Shown here in pieces: positions 46,035 through 55,546 of a DNA stretch of 64,000 bases. The notes beneath the pieces are model-generated. The model had not been told where the DNA came from and made no database searches. It saw nothing but the letters and a program-made list of their open reading frames with translations. The stretch is taken from positions 1 through 64,000 of the forward strand of contig JAGYKB010000005.1 of NCBI GenBank assembly GCA_018401885.1, written 5' to 3'. Position 1 is the stretch's first letter; each line of letters starts with the position of its first letter. The translations under genes were made by a program, and so were the position numbers. Source of the stretch: Gammaproteobacteria bacterium (GTDB taxonomy: Bacteria; Pseudomonadota; Gammaproteobacteria; Pseudomonadales; Pseudohongiellaceae).

Positions 46035-46955
46035 ATGAGAGACTCGCGTCGCCTCGGGGGCAGCACCCCAATGAGTAAAGTCACGCGCGAGCATAGGTCA
46101 ACGAGCAAAACTGGCGCCGCTATGGGTCTGCTTGCCTGTGTTATCGCAACATTGTTCACCTTTTCTTCCGACGCGCTATCACAAAATTTAAGATTCGATG
46201 AACTTGTACCCGATGGCGAGGATCTGTCGGTATACGGCGACGAGATTACCGAGTTCCAATGGGTGCGTGGGCGCTATACGAATCATGGTGCCGGTCGAGG
46301 CGGGTTTGGTCGCCGCGGCGGTGGTTGGTGGGATACTGACTTTCCAGATTCTGATGAGAATTTTCTTCGAGGCGTGCAGCGCTATACTAACGTCGATACC
46401 AATCCTCGCAATTACACATTTGTTGAGTTAACGGATCCGCGTCTCTTCGAAAATATTTTTCTTTACATGAACTGGAAGCGTGTCCCCATCGGGTATCCGA
46501 TGAGTGGTCCTAATTTTACTGTTACCGAGGTCGAGGCGCTGCGCGAGTTTATGCTCCGAGGCGGTTTCGTGTTAGTCGACGACTTTTGGGGGCAGCCACA
46601 CCTTGATGATATGTTTATCGAGATCCGAAAAATTTTCCCTGAGCGCGAGATTGTTCGGCTTGAGTCGGATCACGAGGTCTTTCACATTTTCTTCGATATC
46701 GATGAAGTCGCTCAGGTGCCCGGAAGAATGGTGACGTGGGATTATGGTGGTTTTCTCAATAAAGATGACCCTCAGTATCCGCCAGCAGTCTATGCGGTTT
46801 TGGATGACGACGGCAGGGTGATGCTCGCGGCTAATTACAACACCGATCTCGGCGATGGTTGGGAACATACGTTCTATGCGGGCTACCCAACACAGTCGAC
46901 TAACGATGCCTATAAGATAGGAATAAATTATTTGATCTATGCGTTTAGTCATTAA
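46035..46955 (+). CDS. DUF4159 domain protein, exported
   Basis: This is a 306-aa protein with a signal peptide (GLLACVIATLFTFSSDALSQ); an in-frame ATG at 46071 is an alternative start that fits the signal better. The mature part opens with LRFDELVPDGEDLSVYGDEI, holds a Gly-rich patch (RGGFGRRGGGWWDTDF), and continues with the DUF4159 block: LREFMLRGGFVLVDDFWG, FPEREIVRLESDHEVFHIFF and AANYNTDLGDGWE, which resembles a glutamine-amidotransferase-like fold. DUF4159 is regularly found with MoxR and BatA. The start is only two bases after the TPR gene's stop. Confidence 0.9.
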   Translation: MRDSRRLGGSTPMSKVTREHRSTSKTGAAMGLLACVIATLFTFSSDALSQNLRFDELVPDGEDLSVYGDEITEFQWVRGRYTNHGAGRGGFGRRGGGWWDTDFPDSDENFLRGVQRYTNVDTNPRNYTFVELTDPRLFENIFLYMNWKRVPIGYPMSGPNFTVTEVEALREFMLRGGFVLVDDFWGQPHLDDMFIEIRKIFPEREIVRLESDHEVFHIFFDIDEVAQVPGRMVTWDYGGFLNKDDPQYPPAVYAVLDDDGRVMLAANYNTDLGDGWEHTFYAGYPTQSTNDAYKIGINYLIYAFSH

Positions 46956-47011
46956 TCTTCGTTTCGCATATCGTCAATTAACAGGCACAGAATTTAACAC
47001 AGGACTCGACA

Positions 47012-48118
47012 ATGACAGATTTTAATCAGCAGGAAGGGGCAGAAATGGAGAGCAATGAGTCTATTGAGGCTAACGCCTCAAAGGTTGAAACGGCAGCAAG
47101 TGCAGAAAATAATGCACTCGAAACTCCTGACGATCTGGCGCTAGTGAAACGAATGCAGCAGGGCCACCAGCAGATCGTCGACGAGATCCGAAAGGTTATT
47201 GTCGGTCAGGAAGCTGTTGTTGATGAACTTCTCATTGCCCTTTTTTCGGGCGGACATTGTCTTGTAACCGGCGTGCCGGGTCTCGCGAAGACGCTCCTAA
47301 TTAAAACTGTCGCAGACATTTTGCAAGTTAACTTCAGTCGTATTCAGTTTACCCCTGACTTGATGCCAGCTGACGTTGTTGGGGCCGAGATAGTTGAAGA
47401 GAAAGACGGCAAGCGTGGGCTCAATTTCGTTAAAGGCCCTATTTTTACGAATATCCTTCTGGCGGATGAGATTAATCGTACACCGCCTAAAACCCAGTCC
47501 TCGTTACTTGAAGCGATGGAAGAGCGGCAAGTGACCGCGGCGGGGGTTACCTACCCGATGGCGAAGCCGTTCTTCGTGCTTGCCACGCAGAATCCGATCG
47601 AGCTTGAGGGCACCTATCCTCTGCCTGAGGCGCAGCTTGACCGTTTCATGTTTAAAATCGAACTTAAGTATCTCTCCGAGGCAGATGAAGTGGCCGTTGT
47701 CGCCAACACAACGCAGACCCGAGACACCGCGCTTTCGCATCCGCTGAGTGGCGAGGATATTCTTGAATTTCAGCGCATAGCCCGGCAGGTACCCGCTGCC
47801 GAGGCGGTGATCCAGTACGCGGTAAGGCTTGTGCATTCTTCGCGTCCTCAGTCTGATGTGGCGCCGCAGTTCATTAAAGATTGGGTGAGTTGGGGTGCGG
47901 GCATTCGCGCCTCGCAGAATCTTGTTCTTGCAGGCAAGGTGCGTGCGCTGCTACATGGTCGTTACAACGTCTCCTTCGGTGATATCCGCGCCCTGGCGCC
48001 GTCGGTGCTCAGACACCGTGTATTGCTAAATTTCCACGCTGAGGCAGAGCGCATCACTACCGACACTGTCATCTCGCGGTTACTCGAAGAGGTGCCGGAG
48101 CCGAGTTCGGGCCTGTAG
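47012..48118 (+). CDS. MoxR family AAA+ ATPase
   Basis: This cytosolic 368-aa ATPase is the motor of the block. The N-terminal 40 residues are acidic and variable. Motifs: VGQEAVVDELLIALFSGGHC, Walker A GVPGLAKTLLIK, RIQFTPDLMPADVVGAEIVE, Walker B and sensor NILLADEINRTPPKTQSSLL, the MoxR hallmark LEAMEERQVTAAG, and the sensor-1 segment FVLATQNPIELEGTYPLPEA. The C-terminal lid has GDIRALAPSVLRHR. MoxR proteins act as chaperones or maturation factors for VWA-domain partners; here DUF58, BatA and the earlier VWA gene are candidates. Confidence 0.95.
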   Translation: MTDFNQQEGAEMESNESIEANASKVETAASAENNALETPDDLALVKRMQQGHQQIVDEIRKVIVGQEAVVDELLIALFSGGHCLVTGVPGLAKTLLIKTVADILQVNFSRIQFTPDLMPADVVGAEIVEEKDGKRGLNFVKGPIFTNILLADEINRTPPKTQSSLLEAMEERQVTAAGVTYPMAKPFFVLATQNPIELEGTYPLPEAQLDRFMFKIELKYLSEADEVAVVANTTQTRDTALSHPLSGEDILEFQRIARQVPAAEAVIQYAVRLVHSSRPQSDVAPQFIKDWVSWGAGIRASQNLVLAGKVRALLHGRYNVSFGDIRALAPSVLRHRVLLNFHAEAERITTDTVISRLLEEVPEPSSGL

Positions 48119-48153
48119 ATTTTTTTATCGAGAATGATTAAGACCTGAAACCT

Positions 48154-49092
48154 ATGCCAACAAAGACAGATACCGAGGCCTCGAAATCCAACGCGCCCAC
48201 TGAAGGGGCTGCGAATTTTTTGGATCCGAGCATACTCGCAGGGATCGATAATCTCGAACTGCGCGCGCGTGTGGCGGTCGAGGGCTTTTTGTCGGGCCTA
48301 CATCGCAGCCCGCACCGCGGTTTCAGTGTGGAATTTAATGACTACCGTCACTACCAACGCGGCGATGATCTACGTCATGTGGACTGGAAACTCTACGCTC
48401 GTAGCGACAAGCTCTACATTAAGCAATACGAGGACGAAACTAACACTCGCTGCATGATTGCGCTCGATACGAGTGCTTCGATGACATACACCTCGGGCGG
48501 TATGAGTAAACTCGACTACGGTATAAGTGTCGCTTCAGCGCTTGCGTATTTTATAATGCGCCAGCGCGACGCGGTGGGCCTTATTACCTTTGATGACAAG
48601 CTGCGAGAATTTTTGCCAGCGCGCTGCCGGCAGCCACATCTTATGCACTTGCTGCGGCTTCTCACACAGGTGTCTCCGGGGGATCAAACCAATGCAGCGA
48701 GCCCCTTGAGCGACCTTGCGGCGACGCTTACTAAAAAAAGTCTCGTATTGCTTATTTCTGACTTGCTTCAGGGTGAGGAGGAGACTATCGCGACGCTGCG
48801 CAATCTTCGCGCGATGGGCCATGATGTCATTGTTCTTCATGTAATGGATGATGCAGAGCTCAACTTTACCTTTGACGAATCGTCCGAATTCATCGACAGC
48901 GAGACGCGCGAAGCCTTTATTACGACTCCCGCTTCTGTGCGCGCAGCCTACCTTGAGAATGTGAAAGCCTATTTAGCCGAATGCAAAAAACAATGTCAGC
49001 GAGCAGGGGTAGATTATTGCCTTCTTAATACTGCTGACCCGATTGACTCTGCACTGTCGGCCTATTTAAGCAAACGGGCGAGGGGATTCTAG
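48154..49092 (+). CDS. DUF58 domain protein with VWA-like fold
   Basis: This is a 312-aa cytosolic DUF58 protein. It shows GLHRSPHRGFSVEFNDYRHY, the family signature RGDDLRHVDWKLYARSDKLYI, and a VWA-like metal site with DTSASM in RCMIALDTSASMTY. The rest follows the MIDAS fold (VGLITFDDKLREFLPARC, LVLLISDLLQGEEET). It couples MoxR to membrane partners in comparable gene blocks. The BatA gene begins one base after its stop, so translation is probably coupled. Confidence 0.94.
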   Translation: MPTKTDTEASKSNAPTEGAANFLDPSILAGIDNLELRARVAVEGFLSGLHRSPHRGFSVEFNDYRHYQRGDDLRHVDWKLYARSDKLYIKQYEDETNTRCMIALDTSASMTYTSGGMSKLDYGISVASALAYFIMRQRDAVGLITFDDKLREFLPARCRQPHLMHLLRLLTQVSPGDQTNAASPLSDLAATLTKKSLVLLISDLLQGEEETIATLRNLRAMGHDVIVLHVMDDAELNFTFDESSEFIDSETREAFITTPASVRAAYLENVKAYLAECKKQCQRAGVDYCLLNTADPIDSALSAYLSKRARGF

Positions 49093-51051
49093 ATGGTGTT
49101 CTTGGCTCCTCTTCTTTTATTCGGTCTCTTGGCTGCCTTAATCCCGATTGCTATTCATCTGATTCGGCGCGAGCGACCACCTAAGGTCATTTTTGGCTCG
49201 ATTCGATTTCTGAAAAACACACCGAAGAAGCTCATTCTTTTTCAGCATATACAACAGTGGGTACTGTTGTTATTGCGTGCGCTTCTTATCAGCCTGCTCG
49301 TTTTTGCTTTCGCAAGACCCTTGCTCAATCAGTCGCTTGCGAAATTACTGGAAGCCGATCCTCAATCTGCAGTTCTAGTGGTCGACGCGACACTGAGTAT
49401 GCGCTATCCCGGCGTATTCGATGAGGCAATGGATGAAGCGGATGAGTTTTTACGGCGCCTGGGGCCGGGAGATGAGGCTGCGATAGTCGTCCTCGATGAA
49501 CGCGCAACGGTGTTGGTTGATTTTACAGATGAGCGAGCGGCCTTGACGCGTGCGCTGGACACGTTGGCGGAGCCTAGTTTCGGCTCCACGGGTTTGCGAT
49601 CGGGCCTAGCGCTTGCAGACGAGATGCTCGCCGCAGCTTCGTTCGAGAATCGTTCGATCACGCTAATTTCTGATTTCCAAACCACGGCTGTAGATGAATT
49701 AGACGGCAGCTGGAAGTTGGCGCGGGGTGTTGCTTTTACTCCTGTCGATGTGGGCGTTGAGGCCACGCAAAATCTCACAGTCGCGGACGTTCGCGTCCCC
49801 TCGACTCTTGTAGAAGGGATGCAGGCGAGTCCTGTGCTGGCGCGTATAAGCTCGACAGGCACATTACCGATTGAACGTGCGCAGGCGACTCTGCTCGTTG
49901 GTGGAGAAATCGTTGAAAGAGTGGACGTCGAGCTTACAGGCGTGTCTGAGAAAGTCGTCGAGTTTGCTCACGCGCTCACGGGAAGTGGAGAGCAGGAGAT
50001 TGAGATTCGCGTGCAGGGTGATGATTTTGTCTATGATAATTCACGCTTTGCGGCAGTAACCATAGAACCGAAAGTTGATGTGCTGGTAGTCAACGGAGAG
50101 GCATCGTTGGACTGGTTCGATGATGAAGCACATTGGTTCGAGTTGGCGAGTGATGGAGGGTTACCCGGTCCCTTTTCAGTGACTAGCACCGTACCAAATC
50201 TGTTAACTCGTGAGCTAATTCAAGGCGCTGAGGTTGTGGTCCTGCTCAACGTAGGTGCATTGGGCCTTCAACAAGCGCGAGAGTTAGTTGACTTTGTGCG
50301 CGCTGGAGGCGGGCTGCTGGTTGCGCCCGGCGATCAATCTGCTGTGTCTGAGGGCGCGTTAGATTCTATTCTCCCGGGTGCTTTAGCGGGTAGTCAGCGA
50401 CTGCGCGCTGGAGACTATCGAGTCATTGCCGACCTAGATCGTCGCCATCCGCTGTTCACTGACCTGCCCGTTGAATGGTCGACGCGATTCCAACGTGTGT
50501 GGACGCTAACGCCAAACGAGGATGCTGCGACGCTGATGCGTTTCGATGATGCGACACCGGCGCTTCTCGAAGCACGCGCTGGAGAGGGTCGCGTGCTGCT
50601 TACGGCAATGCCGCTAGATTCGGAATGGGGTGATTTCCCACTGCAGCCACTCTATCTACCCTTCGTACATGAAACGCTAGACTATTTAGCTGCGCGTCCG
50701 AGCGAGCCGAGTCGCTATCTTATCGGTGACTCAGAGGTGACGAATTTTAGAGAGGTAGGACTCTCGCGCTTAACTCGCGAGATGCAAGACCAGCGAGGGG
50801 GAAGGGCTCGGTCGCGATTGGTTGCCATAAATGCAGACATCAATGAATCCGCGTTAGCGAGGGTGTCGGTCGAATCGGTTTTTGACGCGATTATCAATCC
50901 GGAGAACGCGAGCCTTGCCCCGCGCGAGGTGCACACTGTCCAGCGCATGATCGAATTGGAGGGGCCGCAACGAATTTGGTGGTGGGTTCTCAGTCTCGTT
51001 TTATTATTACTGCTCGCTGAGACGTTGGTTTCAAATAGGACCTACCGCTAG
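49093..51051 (+). CDS. BatA/VWA-type membrane protein
   Basis: This 652-aa protein begins with the BatA N-terminus (LLFGLLAALIPIAIHLIRRE and VIFGSIRFLKNTPKK), then a second helix (LLLRALLISLLVFAFARPLL). The VWA domain reads VVDATLSMRYPG, so the middle Ser of the DxSxS metal site is Thr. An amidotransferase-fold segment (VVVLLNVGALGLQQARELVD, FVRAGGGLLVAPGDQS) and a C-terminal helix (WWWVLSLVLLLLLAETL) follow. It is the last gene of the block, closed by the terminator at 51136-51164. It may recognise envelope substrates for MoxR; that is inferred. Confidence 0.9.
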   Translation: MVFLAPLLLFGLLAALIPIAIHLIRRERPPKVIFGSIRFLKNTPKKLILFQHIQQWVLLLLRALLISLLVFAFARPLLNQSLAKLLEADPQSAVLVVDATLSMRYPGVFDEAMDEADEFLRRLGPGDEAAIVVLDERATVLVDFTDERAALTRALDTLAEPSFGSTGLRSGLALADEMLAAASFENRSITLISDFQTTAVDELDGSWKLARGVAFTPVDVGVEATQNLTVADVRVPSTLVEGMQASPVLARISSTGTLPIERAQATLLVGGEIVERVDVELTGVSEKVVEFAHALTGSGEQEIEIRVQGDDFVYDNSRFAAVTIEPKVDVLVVNGEASLDWFDDEAHWFELASDGGLPGPFSVTSTVPNLLTRELIQGAEVVVLLNVGALGLQQARELVDFVRAGGGLLVAPGDQSAVSEGALDSILPGALAGSQRLRAGDYRVIADLDRRHPLFTDLPVEWSTRFQRVWTLTPNEDAATLMRFDDATPALLEARAGEGRVLLTAMPLDSEWGDFPLQPLYLPFVHETLDYLAARPSEPSRYLIGDSEVTNFREVGLSRLTREMQDQRGGRARSRLVAINADINESALARVSVESVFDAIINPENASLAPREVHTVQRMIELEGPQRIWWWVLSLVLLLLLAETLVSNRTYR

Positions 51052-51135
51052 AGTCTGCACAGTGTGTGTTGACACGCTGTTATGTTTGAGCGCGTCGTGA
51101 ATCTGCAATTCATCAAACAGTGAATTGCGCCAAAA

Positions 51136-51170
51136 AAAACGGCGACCTTATGGGTCGCCGTTTTCGTCTC
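51136..51170. terminator. Bidirectional terminator closing the MoxR block
   Basis: A perfect 12-base stem (AAAACGGCGACC at 51136-51147, GGTCGCCGTTTT at 51153-51164) encloses a five-base loop. A-rich bases on the left and T-rich bases on the right give a usable tail for the BatA transcript and for the converging RND operon. Confidence 0.85.
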
Positions 51171-51189
51171 TTTAATAAATATCTTTCGC

Positions 51190-54100
51190 TTAGCCGGTGG
51201 CGAGGTTAGCCTCAAGTGGTTGATGCTTAGGTTTCATTCGTAGCATTTTACGCAATGCATCTGGGAGAGCGAGCATCGCGGGTGTAACGACCAGCGTAAG
51301 AATCGTCGCAAACGAAAGTCCGAATACGATTGCAGATGCAAGGCTTACCCACTGAGAGGTGATCGGTCCTCCGACTTCGATCTCAGCATTGATGAGATCG
51401 ACAGAGACGTGCATCGCCAGTGGCAGTAGACCAAATCCGGTGGTGAAGGTAGTAAGGAAAACCGGACGCAGTCGCTGGACCCCCGTCTGCACAATAATCT
51501 CTTCGAGTGTCCAATCGGTATGCTTCGCCTTAAGGTAGTTAAACGTATCGATAAGTACAATATTGTTGTTCACGATAATTCCGGAGAGCGCCACAATACC
51601 AATGCCGGTGAGAATCACACTAAAGGTTTGGCCAGTAGTCAGGAGCCCCAGCAAAACGCCAGCCGTAGACAGCAATACAGAGGACAAGATGATCAGAGAT
51701 TGATAATAGCTGTTGAACTGCGTCACCAGTAGAATCGCCATTAAGGCCATTGCAAGGCTAAAGGCTTTCCCTAAGAACGCAGCCGAATTGGCTTGCTCTT
51801 CGTTAGCACCGCGGAACACGGCAGTGACGCCTCGCTGCGGCGGATTCTCTTCGAGCCATTGATCTATTTCGATAAGCTTGTTGCTAGCAACAACGCCCGG
51901 AGCGGGATTCGCGCGAACATAGACAACACGTGCGCCGTCGACCCGTTGGATGCTGCTCACTGCGGGTTTTGCAACTCGAGTGATAAAGCTGCTGATTGGT
52001 ACAGGCCCGTTGGCGGTAGCAATGCGAATCGTGTCCATTTGCTCGATGCCGCGGTATTCGGCAGGGTAGCGGATGCGAATGTCGACTTCTTCTTCGCTGT
52101 CGTTAGGGCGGTAGTCGCCCATAAAGACGCCATTTGTCATGAGTTGTATGGCGGTACCAATTTCCGCCATGCTCGCGCCCATCATTGCAGCACGTGCGCG
52201 GTCGACTTCGATTTCCCATTCGATGCCAGGCACCGGCGCGGTGTCATCGATATCGATAAGCCCTGTCATCTCGTTTTCCATAAAACTGCGAATGCGCGCA
52301 GCTTCGGCGAACAGGGGTTCGAGTTCGTCACCAGACAGCTCTATCTGGATTTCCTTACCAACCGGTGGTCCCTGTTCGAGTGAGACGACTTCGGCGCGCG
52401 CACCGGGAAGATTGGCGATGGCTTGTCTGTAGCGGTTTTCGACTTCGAATCCGTCGAGGTCGCGCTCGCGGCGGTCTACCATCTCTACAAAAATATACCC
52501 AATTAGATCAGGCGCTGTTTGTTGGTCACCGCCGAGCTGTTGCCCGGTGCCAGACTGCATAACAATACCTTTAAAGTAGCCTACCTCGTAAATACGTTCC
52601 TGCACGCTGAGCATGATGTCGCGGAGTTCTGCCGGCGAGTAGTTACCACGAGCGAATACTTGAATTTGTGTCTGACTAGGTTCGACGCCGGTAAAAAATT
52701 CAACCCCTTTACCGTAGCGGCCATACGCCCACACAATAGAGACGAGCGTGACAATACTAAGTAGAAAAACAGTGATGGGGAGTTTGACAGCGACTTTGAG
52801 AGACTTCTCGTACACGCGAGTAATCCCCGTCGCGACGACCCGGCCATCATCCTTGCCGTGTGTGGCAAATGCTTTAGCCGCAGCTGTTCCTTGGCCTATA
52901 AGCGCACCTATCGTCGGTGCGAAGAGGAGCGCGTAAAACAGTGACCCAATCAACACGGCGAAAACAGTGATTGGCAGGTAGCTCATAAACTGGCCAGAAA
53001 CGCCAGGCCAGAACATAATCGGCAGGAATGCGGCGAGTGTGGTTGCAGTTGATGCCATGATCGGCCAAAACATGCGATCGACAGCAGCTTTATAGGCATC
53101 AAGGCTGTTTAGACCTTCGGCCATTTTTCTGTCGGCATATTCGACCATCACGATCGCGCCATCGATGAGCATGCCGAGCCCGAGGAGTAGGCCGAAGATC
53201 ACCATAAAGTTATAGGTGAAGCCAAGAAGGCTGATAATAATGAAAGCGAAGAAGAAGGAGAACGGAACAGCGAGCGTGACGATAAGACCCGAGCGAACGC
53301 CGACCGAGGCAATAACGACGATGAGAACGAGAACCATCGCAGTCGCCATGTTGCCCTGAAGTCCGAGGTTTTGCTCTAGTACAAGCGGCGCAGTGTTATT
53401 GATATAAGACAGCGTAACCGACGGTGGGAGAGTGGGGCGTATGCGCTCGACCACCGCGTCTATCTGTTCCATCGACTCGACAAGGTTCGCTCCCTTGCGC
53501 TTATTTACGTTAAGTGAAATTGACGCCGAGCCGTTCGAGTAGGAATAGCGAGTTGCATCTTTAAACGTGCGTCGCACCTCCGCGATGTCGGCCACTGTCA
53601 GAACGCCAAGATCGGTTGAAGCGAGGGGCAGGTTGAACAGGTCCTCGGCGTTCTCGATAAGTCCCGGGACTTTAACCGAGAAGCTACCCTGGCCAGTATC
53701 GACTTGGCCGGCCGGAATTAGCCGGTTGTTGCTCATCACCGAGTTAACGATAGCGCTATTCGGGATTCCGTAGGTCTCGAGTTTGCCCGGATCAATCTCG
53801 GCTTCGAGCAGTTCTTCGCGATTACCCACCATCACCGCTTCGAGGATTGGCGGCAAAATCTCGATTTCACGCTGAAGCTGCTCAGCGACTCGCAGCAATA
53901 CGCGCTCAGGCACGCCCTCGCCACCGATAGCGATTTGAACGACAGGCAGTCCCGCTGCAGAGACTTCCTGCATGAGTGGTTCTTCGGTGTTGGCTGGGAA
54001 CTTAGCTTTTGCTCTGTTGACCGCCTCGCGCACATCGCTAAGGGCTGTCTTAGATTCGAACGAGATATCAAATTCGGTGATTATTGTTGCGGCATTTTCG

Positions 54101-54357
54101 CTCGAGAATGAGCTGATCTGGGTAATGCCGTCGAGTGATTTGAGTTCAACCTCGGTTGGTTTCGCGAGTAGCCGTTCCGCGTCCTCGGGGGATATTCCTT
54201 CGTGAATAATCGTGGTGATGATAATCGGTACTTCGACATCGGGGTTTAACTCGACCGGAATCGAGAGATACGAGCCGAAGCCGGTTAACATGACCGCTAC
54301 AAAGATACTCAGCGTCGTGCGCGAGCGCGATACAGCCGTGTCGATATAATTTTTCAT
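51190..54357 (-). CDS. RND efflux transporter permease (AcrB superfamily)
   Basis: This 1055-aa proton-driven inner-membrane pump subunit has twelve membrane segments and two large periplasmic loops. Signatures are SIPVELNPDVEVPIIITTII at the porter domain start, GISPEDAERLLAKPTEVEL, the first helix bundle with LGMLIDGAIVMVEYADRKMA, and the second with LGLLTTGQTFSVILTGIGIV and GIIVNNNIVLIDTFNYL. Where classic HAE1 pumps carry two Asp in helix four, this one has Asp399 followed by Gly400; one Asp remains. The adaptor gene precedes it by 85 bases. Substrates are unknown; no outer-membrane channel is encoded here, so TolC elsewhere is likely. Confidence 0.94.
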   Translation of the reverse strand: MKNYIDTAVSRSRTTLSIFVAVMLTGFGSYLSIPVELNPDVEVPIIITTIIHEGISPEDAERLLAKPTEVELKSLDGITQISSFSSENAATIITEFDISFESKTALSDVREAVNRAKAKFPANTEEPLMQEVSAAGLPVVQIAIGGEGVPERVLLRVAEQLQREIEILPPILEAVMVGNREELLEAEIDPGKLETYGIPNSAIVNSVMSNNRLIPAGQVDTGQGSFSVKVPGLIENAEDLFNLPLASTDLGVLTVADIAEVRRTFKDATRYSYSNGSASISLNVNKRKGANLVESMEQIDAVVERIRPTLPPSVTLSYINNTAPLVLEQNLGLQGNMATAMVLVLIVVIASVGVRSGLIVTLAVPFSFFFAFIIISLLGFTYNFMVIFGLLLGLGMLIDGAIVMVEYADRKMAEGLNSLDAYKAAVDRMFWPIMASTATTLAAFLPIMFWPGVSGQFMSYLPITVFAVLIGSLFYALLFAPTIGALIGQGTAAAKAFATHGKDDGRVVATGITRVYEKSLKVAVKLPITVFLLSIVTLVSIVWAYGRYGKGVEFFTGVEPSQTQIQVFARGNYSPAELRDIMLSVQERIYEVGYFKGIVMQSGTGQQLGGDQQTAPDLIGYIFVEMVDRRERDLDGFEVENRYRQAIANLPGARAEVVSLEQGPPVGKEIQIELSGDELEPLFAEAARIRSFMENEMTGLIDIDDTAPVPGIEWEIEVDRARAAMMGASMAEIGTAIQLMTNGVFMGDYRPNDSEEEVDIRIRYPAEYRGIEQMDTIRIATANGPVPISSFITRVAKPAVSSIQRVDGARVVYVRANPAPGVVASNKLIEIDQWLEENPPQRGVTAVFRGANEEQANSAAFLGKAFSLAMALMAILLVTQFNSYYQSLIILSSVLLSTAGVLLGLLTTGQTFSVILTGIGIVALSGIIVNNNIVLIDTFNYLKAKHTDWTLEEIIVQTGVQRLRPVFLTTFTTGFGLLPLAMHVSVDLINAEIEVGGPITSQWVSLASAIVFGLSFATILTLVVTPAMLALPDALRKMLRMKPKHQPLEANLATG

Positions 54358-54442
54358 CTAGTCCGTCCAGAGTTCATTGCTAGTGTGTTGGTGCTCTCTA
54401 GTTAATTCTCGCTAGTCTGGCTGAGCCAAGGCTTTGCCTTTG

Positions 54443-55546
54443 CTAAAAAACTGTTGTGCTATCGACGCGCTGCCCCGGGAACACAATTTCTTGACCTATT
54501 GTGACGAGAGTCGCATTGCCACTTAGCCCAGTTACCCACACGCCGGGATTCAGTTGATTGCTGCTGTCGCCAACAATAGTGACGCGTTGGAACTGAACCA
54601 CGTTGTTGCGATCGAGAATCTTTACGCCAATTTCACCAGAATCGTCGAGCGTCAGTGCTGACGAGGGAATTTGGTGAGCACGCAGGTCTTGCGCATCAAC
54701 CAAGAGTTCGGCCGTGATACCTTCACGGATGTCGGTGTTGCTATTATCGACCTCGACCTCAATCCGATAGCTACGCGAGCTGGTGTCAGCAGCGCGCGCG
54801 AGATAAGTGACATGACCTGTTATCCGCATGCCGGTGCCGAGTTCTGCTTCAACCTGCGAGCCAACTGCGAGCGCGGCGATGTTTTGCTCTGGTACGAGGC
54901 CGACCAAGAGCATCGGACTGTCATCTAGTACAGAGGCGCACACAGTGCCGACGCTGAGAAGATCACCTAGTTCAACAGTGCGGGTCTCTACTACTCCATC
55001 GAAGGGCGCGAGAATTTTAGTGCGAGAGAGCGCGAGCTCGGCTCTAGTTACCGCGGCTTCAGCGGCCGCGACAGCTGCTTTTTGCTGTGCCACGATTACA
55101 TCTGATTGCAGTCCGCGCTTTTGCAAATCTAATGAGGCGTTGTATTCGAACTGCGCCTGCTCGAGACGGCTGAGAGACTCGTTTAAGTTAGCATCGCGGG
55201 CATCGACAGCGAGTTCACAAAGGACATCGCCTCGAGAGACGCGCGTTCCACGGGCAACCGGTTCGTTAACCAATTTGCCAGACTCCTCAGCTCTAACCAT
55301 CACATGTCGGTATGCCTGTGTCCGGCCGCGTATCCGAATCTGCTGCGTATAGTCTTGCTCGTTAACCGTCAGCGTGCGCACCAGCGGCGTTTCGATACTT
55401 TCGCCAACGTTGCTGCCCTCGGGGGCGGCGCTCACGACAACTGCAGGTCCTGCTTCAACGGAAGTACCAACTGGTCCGCGAGGGATAATCATCCATGCGA
55501 CGACAGCGAGAAATATTACGATTGCTACTAGTTGCTGTTTTTTCAA
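54443..55546 (-). CDS. RND efflux periplasmic adaptor (HlyD/AcrA family)
   Basis: This 367-aa membrane-fusion protein bridges the RND pump and the outer-membrane channel. One N-terminal helix (QLVAIVIFLAVVAWMIIP) anchors it. The lipoyl/barrel-sandwich half reads VMVRAEESGKLVNEPVARGT and later ILAPFDGVVETRTVELGDLL, flanking a short coiled hairpin (ARDANLNESLSRLEQAQFEY). The beta-barrel and C-terminal domains follow, including GVWVTGLSGNATLVTIGQEI. It is the first gene of the two-gene pump operon. Confidence 0.94.
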   Translation of the reverse strand: MKKQQLVAIVIFLAVVAWMIIPRGPVGTSVEAGPAVVVSAAPEGSNVGESIETPLVRTLTVNEQDYTQQIRIRGRTQAYRHVMVRAEESGKLVNEPVARGTRVSRGDVLCELAVDARDANLNESLSRLEQAQFEYNASLDLQKRGLQSDVIVAQQKAAVAAAEAAVTRAELALSRTKILAPFDGVVETRTVELGDLLSVGTVCASVLDDSPMLLVGLVPEQNIAALAVGSQVEAELGTGMRITGHVTYLARAADTSSRSYRIEVEVDNSNTDIREGITAELLVDAQDLRAHQIPSSALTLDDSGEIGVKILDRNNVVQFQRVTIVGDSSNQLNPGVWVTGLSGNATLVTIGQEIVFPGQRVDSTTVF

